Of a stretch of 5,735 bases of DNA, positions 1 through 5,647 are shown piece by piece. The DNA is taken from contig DAOWHG010000118.1 of NCBI GenBank assembly GCA_030641535.1, positions 1 through 5,735 on the forward strand. The letters run 5' to 3'. Both the position numbers and the translations under genes were made by a program. Every line of letters starts with the position of its first letter. The stretch's first letter is position 1. The notes below the pieces were generated by a model that was not told the DNA's origin, did not search any database, and saw only the letters and a list, made by a program, of their open reading frames with translations. Origin of the DNA: Mycoplasmatota bacterium. Lineage in GTDB: Bacteria > Bacillota_I > Bacilli_A > Izemoplasmatales > Izemoplasmataceae.

Positions 1-1
1 T

Positions 2-592
2 GAAGATAGTGTTTTTAGTATTAAAGAGTCTAAATATATTTTGGAACAAGGAAAACTTGTTGGGCTCATTCCTAAAATACACGCAGATGAAATTGTATCT
101 TTAGGTGGAGCAGATTTAGCTGTAGAGTTAGACGCTAGTAGCGCAGACCATTTAATGGCAGTTAGTGAAGAAGGTATTATTAAGCTTTCTAATTCGGATG
201 TTGTTGCTAATCTATTACCTGGGACGTCATTTTATTTGAATAAAGAGTATGCACCAGCTAGAAAAATGATAGATAGTAATTGTATTGTTTCGGTGTCAAG
301 TGATTATAATCCGGGAAGTAGCCCAAGTGAGAATTTTCAGCTTACTATGCAACTATCTGCGAATAAGTTAAAAATGACACCTTATGAAATACTAAATGCT
401 TCAACAATTAACGCAGCTTATAATTTAAGACTTGATAAATTAGTAGGTTCAATTGAAATTGGGAAAGAAGCAGATATAGTCATTATGGATTGTAAGAATC
501 TAGATTTTATAATGTATCATTATGGAATTAATCATACATTAGATGTATTTAAAAAAGGTAAGTTAGTTGTAAAAGATAAGTCACTTATTTAA
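2..592 (+). CDS. hutI: Imidazolonepropionase (HutI), C-terminal half, 5' end outside window
   Basis: Hydrolyses 4-imidazolone-5-propionate to N-formimino-L-glutamate, the third step of histidine degradation, in the cytoplasm. The frame is open from base 2, so this is a partial gene: 196 residues against roughly 400-420 for the family, and the TTG at 41 is an internal leucine codon, not a start. Visible amidohydrolase signatures are HADE (His at 80-82), SADH further on, and SSDYNPGSSPSEN (Asp at 302-304). In known HutI structures these supply metal ligands and catalytic residues. The C-terminal stretch (GKEADIVIMD, then YHYGINH, then VFKKGKLVV) is the usual end of the family. The first metal-binding HxH lies upstream and cannot be checked. 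The stop overlaps the Shine-Dalgarno of the next gene, so the two are co-transcribed. Identification is very secure. Confidence 0.95.
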   Translation, partial: EDSVFSIKESKYILEQGKLVGLIPKIHADEIVSLGGADLAVELDASSADHLMAVSEEGIIKLSNSDVVANLLPGTSFYLNKEYAPARKMIDSNCIVSVSSDYNPGSSPSENFQLTMQLSANKLKMTPYEILNASTINAAYNLRLDKLVGSIEIGKEADIVIMDCKNLDFIMYHYGINHTLDVFKKGKLVVKDKSLI

Positions 593-602
593 GGAGAATA
601 AT

Positions 603-1241
603 ATGAAATTAATAGATTTGAATTTAGTAGAGTTTAATAACGAAATTGATTCAGCTTCACCAGCTCCCGGAGGAGGTAGTGTTAGCGCACTTGCAAGTAG
701 TATCGGAGTTTCACTCTCAAGAATGGTTGGGCATTTAACAGTTGGAAAGAAAAAATTTAGAGCCTTAGATGATGAAGTCCAAATGAAGTTTAAGGATATT
801 GAAGAAGAGTTTCTACATATAAAAAACGAACTGATTTCTTTAGTTGATAAAGATACAGACGCTTTTAATTTGATTATGGCAGGATTTAAAATGCCTAAAG
901 AAACTGATGAACAAAAACAAGTTAGAAAACAAAAAATATTAGAAGGAACAATTGAAGCAATCAAGGTTCCTTATAGAGTCGCAGAGTTATCATATAATGC
1001 ACTTATGAATATGGAGTATATCTTGAAGTATGGAAATAAAAATACTCTTTCAGATATCGGGGTTAGTACTCTAATGATCTATACTGGGCTTGAAGGTGCA
1101 ATCTTGAATGTTAAAATTAATATTCCAGGTTTATCCGATCAAAGTATGATAGATATGTATGCAAGTTCTGTTGAAGTAATGCTTTCTGGAGCAAAAGAAA
1201 TTAAGAATATGATATTAAATAAAATACACAATTCTTTATAA
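603..1241 (+). CDS. Cyclodeaminase/cyclohydrolase family protein (FTCD C-terminal-like), stand-alone
   Basis: A 212-residue protein matching the C-terminal domain of formiminotransferase-cyclodeaminase over its whole length. Conserved marks are SASPAPGGGS at residues 17-26, the EAIKVPYRVAEL helix, and GNKNTLSDIGVST followed by GLEGAILNVKINI, which is the family's GNxNxxSD...GAxxNVxxN signature. Members convert 5-formimino-THF to 5,10-methenyl-THF plus ammonia, or act as methenyl-THF cyclohydrolase (FchA type). Its place 10 bases after hutI favours the cyclodeaminase role, handling the formimino group released from histidine; that choice is inference. The ATG at 603 has AAGGAG (591-596) six bases upstream, overlapping the hutI stop, which indicates a tight operon. 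No glutamate formiminotransferase domain is fused to it, and a terminator follows at once. No transmembrane segment or signal peptide is seen. Confidence 0.9.
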   Translation: MKLIDLNLVEFNNEIDSASPAPGGGSVSALASSIGVSLSRMVGHLTVGKKKFRALDDEVQMKFKDIEEEFLHIKNELISLVDKDTDAFNLIMAGFKMPKETDEQKQVRKQKILEGTIEAIKVPYRVAELSYNALMNMEYILKYGNKNTLSDIGVSTLMIYTGLEGAILNVKINIPGLSDQSMIDMYASSVEVMLSGAKEIKNMILNKIHNSL

Positions 1242-1247
1242 ATAAAC

Positions 1248-1280
1248 AAAAGCCAATTATTAATTGGCTTTTTTATTTTA
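1248..1280 (+). terminator. Rho-independent terminator of the hut operon
   Basis: Six bases after the cyclodeaminase stop lie near-perfect arms AAAAGCCAATTA (1248-1259) and TAATTGGCTTTT (1261-1272), with a single base between them. The folded form would have a loop of about five bases. A T-rich tract (1269-1280) follows. The position and shape are those of an intrinsic terminator ending the hutI-cyclodeaminase transcript and insulating the c-di-GMP genes downstream. Confidence 0.9.
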
Positions 1281-1286
1281 TATAAT
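1281..1286 (+). promoter_or_regulatory. Candidate -10 box for the PAS/GGDEF-HD-GYP unit
   Basis: A perfect TATAAT lies just beyond the terminator T-tract and 32 bases before the chosen ATG of the PAS gene. No good -35 hexamer sits 16-18 bases upstream; the bases there (around 1257-1264) belong to the terminator arms and are only AT-rich. A promoter is expected here because the preceding operon is terminated, but this exact box is tentative. Confidence 0.4.
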
Positions 1287-1302
1287 AATGGTAAACTAAT
1301 CT

Positions 1303-1312
1303 AAAGTGGGTG
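1303..1312 (+). promoter_or_regulatory. Shine-Dalgarno that decides the PAS gene start
   Basis: AAAGTGGGTG matches the extended anti-SD complement AAAGGAGGTG at 8 of 10 positions and lies five bases before the ATG at 1318. The in-frame GTG at 1306 falls inside this site and so is unlikely to be the start. Confidence 0.65.
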
Positions 1313-1317
1313 TAAAT

Positions 1318-2451
1318 ATGGTAGATTTTAAATCATTACTTGATAGCAAAGAATTTTTAGGTGTTTTGATTGTAGTAGATAAGAATCTAAAAATAGTTGA
1401 AGCAAATAATAAGTTTTTAGATTTGCTTGGATACAGCAATGGGTTACTAAAAGGTAAACAAATTGTTGAGCTGATAGTTCCGAGCGAGAGGAACTTATTT
1501 TTAGATATGGTTTATAAGCAAGATGTCTCAAATACTATAACTTTGAAATTTTACCATAAGTCAGGAGCATTTCGTTTTTTCTCAATAGCAGTAATGAATT
1601 TCGGTGAAAACAGATTAATTTTTGGGACTACTGTTCAAAAGAAGTATGTAACATCTCGTTACGAATTCAATAGTGATCTTTCACTCAGTATAGATGAAAT
1701 ATTTAATAATGTTGAAGTAGATAATATTCGAGATTTAATATCGTTTGAAAATAATCCAGTCTCTTTGATTTTGCATTTATTACCTGTCGAAATATGGGTA
1801 AAAGATAAATATGGTAAGTACTTATTTGCTAATGAGCAATTTCTTAAGGCAACAAATAAAACAACTGAAGAATATTACATGAAAGATGATTTTCAGATCT
1901 TTGATTTTGAAGTCGCAAAATCTTTTGTTGAAACAGATGAAGAAGCAATTAAATTAGCTAAAAAATTAACATTTTCTTTTGAAGTTGATCATAAGGATTT
2001 AATTGCACATTCAGAAGTTACAAAAATACCAATCTATAATAAAACAGGTAAATACATTGGAATAGTTGGATTCAGTTTGAATATAACTCATATCATAAGT
2101 GCAGAAAAGAAATTAGAGGAAGAATCAAGGAGTTTTAAGCATTTAGTTGATAATATTGAGGGATTAATTTTTGAGATTAATAATCTGGGGTATGTTACAT
2201 TTGTATCTGGGAAACTAAGTGATAAGCTTGGATTTAAGAATGATTCTGATGAAATTGTAAATATATTTGAAGCTAGGTATGCCACTCCCGAACTAAAAGA
2301 AAAAGTAAAACTAGCATTAAATGGAGTAGCAACAGAAATCAATTCAAGTATTGCAAATTTAAATGTAGTATTTAGATTAAATCCTTTTAAGAATGAAGAT
2401 GGAACATATACAATAGCAGGACAAGGATTTGTTTTGGGTAAGGAGGAATAA
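1318..2451 (+). CDS. Multi-PAS protein without an output domain
   Basis: A 377-residue soluble protein built of PAS-like folds. PAS 1 is about residues 8-106 (GVLIVVDKNLKIVEANNKFL, then a PAC-like strand near FGTTVQ). A linker spans about 107-150. PAS 2 is about 152-256 (IWVKDKYGKYLFANEQFL... GIVGFSLNIT, a classic PAS_4-type layout), followed by a charged helix. PAS 3 is about 272-377 (LIFEINNLGYVTFVSGKLSDKLGF). The chain stops at the last PAS strand (TIAGQGFVLGKEE), where a signalling helix to an effector would normally begin. There is no kinase, GGDEF, EAL, HD or DNA-binding domain and no membrane segment. I see no LOV-type cysteine motif; the ligand is unknown. The following gene starts one base after its stop, so it probably acts as a sensor or adaptor for that enzyme, perhaps through PAS-PAS pairing (inference). 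The start is the ATG at 1318 rather than the in-frame GTG at 1306, because of the ribosome-binding site. Confidence 0.85.
   Translation: MVDFKSLLDSKEFLGVLIVVDKNLKIVEANNKFLDLLGYSNGLLKGKQIVELIVPSERNLFLDMVYKQDVSNTITLKFYHKSGAFRFFSIAVMNFGENRLIFGTTVQKKYVTSRYEFNSDLSLSIDEIFNNVEVDNIRDLISFENNPVSLILHLLPVEIWVKDKYGKYLFANEQFLKATNKTTEEYYMKDDFQIFDFEVAKSFVETDEEAIKLAKKLTFSFEVDHKDLIAHSEVTKIPIYNKTGKYIGIVGFSLNITHIISAEKKLEEESRSFKHLVDNIEGLIFEINNLGYVTFVSGKLSDKLGFKNDSDEIVNIFEARYATPELKEKVKLALNGVATEINSSIANLNVVFRLNPFKNEDGTYTIAGQGFVLGKEE
2440..2446 (+). promoter_or_regulatory. Shine-Dalgarno that decides the GGDEF/HD-GYP gene start
   Basis: AAGGAGG lies inside the last codons of the PAS gene, six bases before the ATG at 2453. 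It rules out the upstream in-frame TTG at 2429 and indicates translation coupled to the preceding gene. Confidence 0.85.
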
Positions 2452-2452
2452 T

Positions 2453-4483
2453 ATGGAAAATAAGTTAGAAAATTTAATAAAAACTTTCACTTTCTTGAAT
2501 CCTAATCCAGTTGTTATTTTGAATGATTCTTACGAGATAATTTATAAAAGTGAAGACTGTGAAACCAAAGTATTCTTAGAATACATTAAGAAGCTAAAGA
2601 AAATTAAAGATGATGAAACTACTGATGTTTTAAGTAACGGAAATACTATAAAGACGTCTAAAGTAGTTGTTTGTGATAATACTTATTATATTTCATCGGT
2701 TGAAAAAATTAATTCTAATCCTAATAACTATGAAGATCCATTACTTGCAAAGATTTCTTTTTTCCTGGATTACTTAGAAGATGGAGTCTCAATCTTGAAA
2801 AATAATGAAGTTATATTTAGGAATGATTCTATTTTTAAATTGATTGGGATGCCTGAAAGTAAAAAGGATTCTGAACATTATTCAACTTATGTAAAACATA
2901 ATAGTTTATCTAAATTAAGACAAATTATTGAAAATGAAGATAAAGGTGATTTAGTACTTAAACTTCATTCAGAAGATGAGGGAATTAAATGGATTGCTAC
3001 TGGGTTAAGTAAGTTGATTCTTAATGATGATGTTTATCATATTGTCTCAATTAAAGATATAACTGATCAAAAAAAACAAGAAGAAGAATACAAAGCGCAA
3101 AAAGAATATTTAAGTCATACACTAAATTCTATTGGTGAGGGTGTAATTATTTGTGATGAAAACGATAAAATTACTTTGTTCAATGAAGTTGCTTCGCTCA
3201 TTTCAGGTGTTTCAGAGAAAGAAGCTTTAACACAGAATATTCTTAATGTTATTAGGATAATTAACGAAACAGAAGAAATCATTAACTACATTCAAGAAGA
3301 AAATTACAAAAATGATGATTGTTTACTTTTCTCAATTGATGGATTGATTAGACATGTAAGTTTAAATATATCCAATATTGTTGATGATCAAGCTAATATA
3401 TTAGGGAAGGTTATTATTATCATTGATATATCTGAAACTAAGAAAAGAGAAAAAGAAATTCTATATCTTAGTTATCACGATATTTTAACGGGATTATATA
3501 ATAGAACTTATTTGGATCATGAAATTAAAAGATTAGATACCAAAAGGCAAATACCTTTCGCTGTCTTAATGGGAGACGTTAATGGCCTAAAAATAACAAA
3601 TGATGTTTTTGGACATGATGCAGGGGATAACTTACTAAGGAAAGTTTCTGAAATATTAAAAAGATCTTGTCGTCACGAAGATATAATAGGTAGATGGGGT
3701 GGAGACGAATTTATTATGTTGTTACCTAATACTACTGAAGAAGAAGTTTATTTAATATTGAAGAGAATTATAAGAGATTTTGAGGGACTTGAAAAAAGAG
3801 ACTCAATTAATGGACTACTTCCAAGTATGTCACTCGGATATGGAGTGAAGACATCCGAAAATGAATCTATTTATGAAACATTAAAAGTTGCGGAAAACAA
3901 TATGTATAAGAGAAAGATGCTTAGTTCAGAAAGTATTCACAGTTCAATTATTACTTCAATGAAAACTACATTAAACGAGAAAAGCAATGAGACCGAGGAA
4001 CATACAAATAGATTATTTGATTTATGTAATAAAGTAGGAAAAAGATATAATATTTCAAGTGAGGATACAAGTGATTTAGAATTACTCTGTATGTTACACG
4101 ATATTGGAAAAATCGGGATTTCAGATACTATAATAAGTAAACCTGGTAAGCTAAACGAGGAAGAATGGACGATAATGAAGACACATCCTGAAATAGGATT
4201 TAGGATTGCCAAAGCTACTCCAGAACTTAAAAAGGTTAGTGATTATATCTTATACCATCATGAAAAGTTTGATGGGACTGGATATCCAAAAGGTTTAAAA
4301 AAATATAAAATTCCATTGCTTGATAGAATCCTAAGTGTAGTTGATGCTTATGATGCAATGACAAATGATCGAGTTTACCGAAAAGCAATGAGTAAAGAAG
4401 AAGCTTTAAAAGAGATTATAAGTAATAGTGGAACCCAATTTGATTCAGACGTTGTTAAAATATTTCTCGAAGAACTAAAATAA
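2453..4483 (+). CDS. PAS-GGDEF-HD-GYP bifunctional c-di-GMP synthase/phosphodiesterase
   Basis: A 676-residue cytoplasmic protein with no membrane segments. Residues 1-95 look like a degenerate PAS. PAS-like domains follow at about 97-205 (DGVSILKNNEVIFRNDSIF... SIKDIT) and 222-330 (GEGVIICDENDKITLFNEVA... IIIIDIS), joined by charged helices. The GGDEF domain (about 341-505) has DILTGLYNR at 343-351, metal ligand Asp375 and an intact GGDEF at 416-420, so it should make c-di-GMP from two GTP. RHED at 407-410, five residues before GGDEF, is a canonical RxxD product-inhibition site. The HD-GYP domain (about 507-676) has HD at 549-550, HHE at 602-604 and DGTGYP at 607-612, so it should hydrolyse c-di-GMP. 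Glu513, His517, His549, Asp550, His578, His602, His603 and Asp631 fit the ligand set I recall for tri-iron HD-GYP enzymes. The start is set by AAGGAGG, and the gene is coupled to the PAS gene one base upstream. Which activity dominates cannot be read from sequence. Confidence 0.95.
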   Translation: MENKLENLIKTFTFLNPNPVVILNDSYEIIYKSEDCETKVFLEYIKKLKKIKDDETTDVLSNGNTIKTSKVVVCDNTYYISSVEKINSNPNNYEDPLLAKISFFLDYLEDGVSILKNNEVIFRNDSIFKLIGMPESKKDSEHYSTYVKHNSLSKLRQIIENEDKGDLVLKLHSEDEGIKWIATGLSKLILNDDVYHIVSIKDITDQKKQEEEYKAQKEYLSHTLNSIGEGVIICDENDKITLFNEVASLISGVSEKEALTQNILNVIRIINETEEIINYIQEENYKNDDCLLFSIDGLIRHVSLNISNIVDDQANILGKVIIIIDISETKKREKEILYLSYHDILTGLYNRTYLDHEIKRLDTKRQIPFAVLMGDVNGLKITNDVFGHDAGDNLLRKVSEILKRSCRHEDIIGRWGGDEFIMLLPNTTEEEVYLILKRIIRDFEGLEKRDSINGLLPSMSLGYGVKTSENESIYETLKVAENNMYKRKMLSSESIHSSIITSMKTTLNEKSNETEEHTNRLFDLCNKVGKRYNISSEDTSDLELLCMLHDIGKIGISDTIISKPGKLNEEEWTIMKTHPEIGFRIAKATPELKKVSDYILYHHEKFDGTGYPKGLKKYKIPLLDRILSVVDAYDAMTNDRVYRKAMSKEEALKEIISNSGTQFDSDVVKIFLEELK

Positions 4484-4512
4484 AAAAGCTCATTCAATGA
4501 GCTTTTTATTTT
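4483..4512. terminator. Bidirectional terminator between convergent genes
   Basis: Arms AAAAAGCTCATT (4483-4494) and AATGAGCTTTTT (4496-4507) are perfectly complementary around one central base; the folded hairpin probably has a five-base loop. On the plus strand it is followed by a T-rich tract to 4514. On the minus strand the opposite A-tract gives an equal U-run. The arms overlap part of both stop codons (4481-4483 plus, 4508-4506 minus), so it can end both the c-di-GMP unit and the ferredoxin-like gene. Confidence 0.9.
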
Positions 4513-4730
4513 TTGCTTAATTCATCTTTTATTATATCTTCAACAATAGGTTGGCACATACCACAAGAACTTCCTGCTTCTGTAGCTCGTTTAACCGAGA
4601 CGAATTTTCTTTTTCCTTCTTTAACAGCTTTCCTAATCTTACGTTCTGTCACCTGCTTACAAACACAGACAACACCATCAATGTCTGCTTGCTTTTTTCT
4701 ATTTTTCAAATATAATTCTCTTTTATCCAT
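4506..4730 (-). CDS. BFD-like [2Fe-2S]-binding protein
   Basis: A 74-residue protein with four cysteines at 22, 24, 56 and 59, that is C-X-C-X31-C-X2-C, the spacing of the BFD-like [2Fe-2S] fold (bacterioferritin-associated ferredoxin, and domains in NirB-type enzymes). The surrounding residues also fit: VCVCKQVTERKIRKAVKEG before, and ATEAGSSCGMCQPIVEDII after. It has a basic extension of about 18 residues before the fold that E. coli Bfd lacks. It should bind one [2Fe-2S] cluster in the cytoplasm; whether it releases iron from bacterioferritin or serves another redox partner cannot be told, as no ferritin or oxidoreductase gene lies in the window. The ATG at 4730 has AGGTG (4740-4736) five bases upstream. 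It converges on the GGDEF/HD-GYP gene with 22 bases between the stops and diverges from the glycosyltransferase, so it is probably monocistronic. Confidence 0.88.
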   Translation of the reverse strand: MDKRELYLKNRKKQADIDGVVCVCKQVTERKIRKAVKEGKRKFVSVKRATEAGSSCGMCQPIVEDIIKDELSKK

Positions 4731-4754
4731 ATTATCACCTATTCTATATTATTT

Positions 4755-4782
4755 ATTGTATAATAAATATATATTAATTCAA
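4755..4782 (-). promoter_or_regulatory. Candidate sigma-A promoter for the BFD-like gene
   Basis: Read on the minus strand, TTGAAT (4782-4777) is followed after 16 bases by TACAAT (4760-4755), matching the -35 and -10 consensus at 4 of 6 and 5 of 6. This predicts a leader of roughly 18 bases before the ATG. The region is so AT-rich that a chance match is possible. Confidence 0.45.
4759..4764 (+). promoter_or_regulatory. Candidate -10 box for the glycosyltransferase gene
   Basis: A perfect TATAAT with TG directly before it lies 52 bases before the ATG at 4817. It overlaps the minus-strand -10 candidate by two bases. The -35 position (around 4735-4741) has no good match, so this is tentative. 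Confidence 0.4.
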
Positions 4783-4799
4783 TAATAATGAATTGAATT
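4776..4799. repeat. 8-bp inverted repeat in the divergent promoter region
   Basis: AATTCAAT (4776-4783) and ATTGAATT (4792-4799) are perfect reverse complements separated by eight bases. The repeat sits between the plus -10 candidate and the glycosyltransferase ribosome-binding site, and its left arm covers the minus -35 candidate. It could be an operator or a weak leader hairpin, but it is pure AT apart from one G/C pair per arm, so chance is a real alternative. Confidence 0.4.
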
Positions 4800-4801
4800 T
4801 T

Positions 4802-4807
4802 AAAGGA
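4802..4807 (+). promoter_or_regulatory. Shine-Dalgarno that decides the glycosyltransferase start
   Basis: AAAGGA lies nine bases before the ATG at 4817. The in-frame TTG at 4793 lies upstream of this site, and the in-frame ATG at 4808 directly abuts it, so both are poor starts. Confidence 0.65.
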
Positions 4808-4816
4808 ATGATTATT

Positions 4817-5647
4817 ATGAACAAGAATGCATTTGTTACTTTTATAATTAGAAATGACTCTTATTTACCTGGAGCTCTTGTTTTTGCTTACGCCTTAAGG
4901 CTTCAAAATTCAACAGCTGATCTTATCTGCATTGTATCTGACAACATTAGCGAGTACGCTATCAAAACTTTAAAGCATGTGTATAATGATGTAATTATAA
5001 TAGACGAAGTATATGTACCTCATGATAGAAGACAGGAAAGACAGGATCGTCCATTTTTGTTTTCAAGATTTAACGCTTTTAGATTAGGAAAAGATGGAGA
5101 TTTAAATAAAAAGTATGAGAAGATAATTATCGCTGATTGTGATTTATTACCTCTTCATGGATATGATGAATTATTTCTGTTGAATGCTCCCGCAGGAATT
5201 ATAAACGAGAAGAAAGAATATTGTTTAGAGTATGATGAATTAGGAAAATATATCGTTCCTGAATCTGTTTATATTGACGGAACTTGGAAGTGGCATAAAG
5301 TGTATTCTTATGTTCCACATGGAACATTGATACCCAAAGAAATAACTGACAGAATCAAAGAGGATAAGCTAAACATGGGCGTTAATGCATCGTTGTATTT
5401 ATTCGAACCCTCTAGAAAATTCTATGATTCCATTATGGAAGATTTAGATAATAAAGATATTCAAAAAGAGATTAGTTTATATAATTGGCCTGAGATGCAG
5501 TATATAACATTGAAGCTTAGTGGGAAGTGGACTAATGTCGATTTAAGATATTCCTCGTTTAATGGATATCCTGATATTGAGTATTTAAAAGGCATTCATT
5601 TCGCAGGATTAAAACCTTGGAATATGAAGAATAAATCTATTAAATAA
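4817..5647 (+). CDS. Glycosyltransferase family 8 (glycogenin-like), probably interrupted by an in-frame TAA
   Basis: As read, 276 residues of a GT8-type retaining glycosyltransferase that would move a sugar from a nucleotide-sugar donor to an unknown acceptor. The N-terminus AFVTFIIRNDSYLPGALVFAYAL is the first strand and nucleotide-binding region. IIIADCDLLPL carries the metal-binding DxD (Asp107, Asp109). HFAGLKPW (His261 to Trp268) is the HxxGxxKPW motif near the end of the catalytic domain. It has no signal peptide or membrane segment. After Lys276 a TAA (5645-5647) ends the frame only eight residues past KPW, yet the same frame continues open to the window end with plausible protein. 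Because all catalytic motifs precede the stop, a shortened product could keep some fold. Alternatives are a nonsense mutation, a sequencing or assembly error, or a real short form. The start at 4817 was chosen for its ribosome-binding site. The acceptor is unknown; cell-surface or storage polysaccharide are both possible. Confidence 0.85.
   Translation: MNKNAFVTFIIRNDSYLPGALVFAYALRLQNSTADLICIVSDNISEYAIKTLKHVYNDVIIIDEVYVPHDRRQERQDRPFLFSRFNAFRLGKDGDLNKKYEKIIIADCDLLPLHGYDELFLLNAPAGIINEKKEYCLEYDELGKYIVPESVYIDGTWKWHKVYSYVPHGTLIPKEITDRIKEDKLNMGVNASLYLFEPSRKFYDSIMEDLDNKDIQKEISLYNWPEMQYITLKLSGKWTNVDLRYSSFNGYPDIEYLKGIHFAGLKPWNMKNKSIK

Noticed and set aside
581..964. Minus-strand open frames opposite the cyclodeaminase and the PAS/GGDEF genes (also 1328-1531, 2088-2342, 3937-4212)
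   Set aside because: They are serine-, phenylalanine- and isoleucine-rich shadows of well-supported plus-strand genes, with no recognisable motifs.
1306..1317. GTG start four codons upstream for the PAS gene
   Set aside because: This GTG lies within the best ribosome-binding site, which is correctly spaced for the ATG at 1318.
1318..2451. LOV photoreceptor among the PAS domains
   Set aside because: No NCRFLQ-like cysteine motif is present in any of the PAS-like domains.
2429..2452. Upstream TTG start for the GGDEF/HD-GYP gene
   Set aside because: It adds eight residues that overlap the PAS gene, while the ATG at 2453 has a strong AAGGAGG six bases before it.
2400..2460. The PAS gene and the GGDEF/HD-GYP gene as one gene split by a frameshift
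   Set aside because: The second gene has its own strong Shine-Dalgarno and ATG and begins with its own PAS-like region, so two coupled genes is the simpler reading.
4513..4785. Plus-strand open frame opposite the ferredoxin-like gene
   Set aside because: It mirrors the BFD-like gene, has no family signature, and the minus-strand frame carries an exact four-cysteine motif.
5645..5647. TAA reassigned to an amino acid, or a variant genetic code
   Set aside because: Every complete gene in the window ends sensibly in TAA, and tryptophan is TGG throughout with no in-frame TGA, so the standard code holds.
2453..5647. A c-di-GMP-controlled polysaccharide locus joining the GGDEF/HD-GYP gene and the glycosyltransferase
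   Set aside because: A terminator and an oppositely oriented gene separate them, and no c-di-GMP receptor domain or riboswitch is visible, so proximity alone is not enough.
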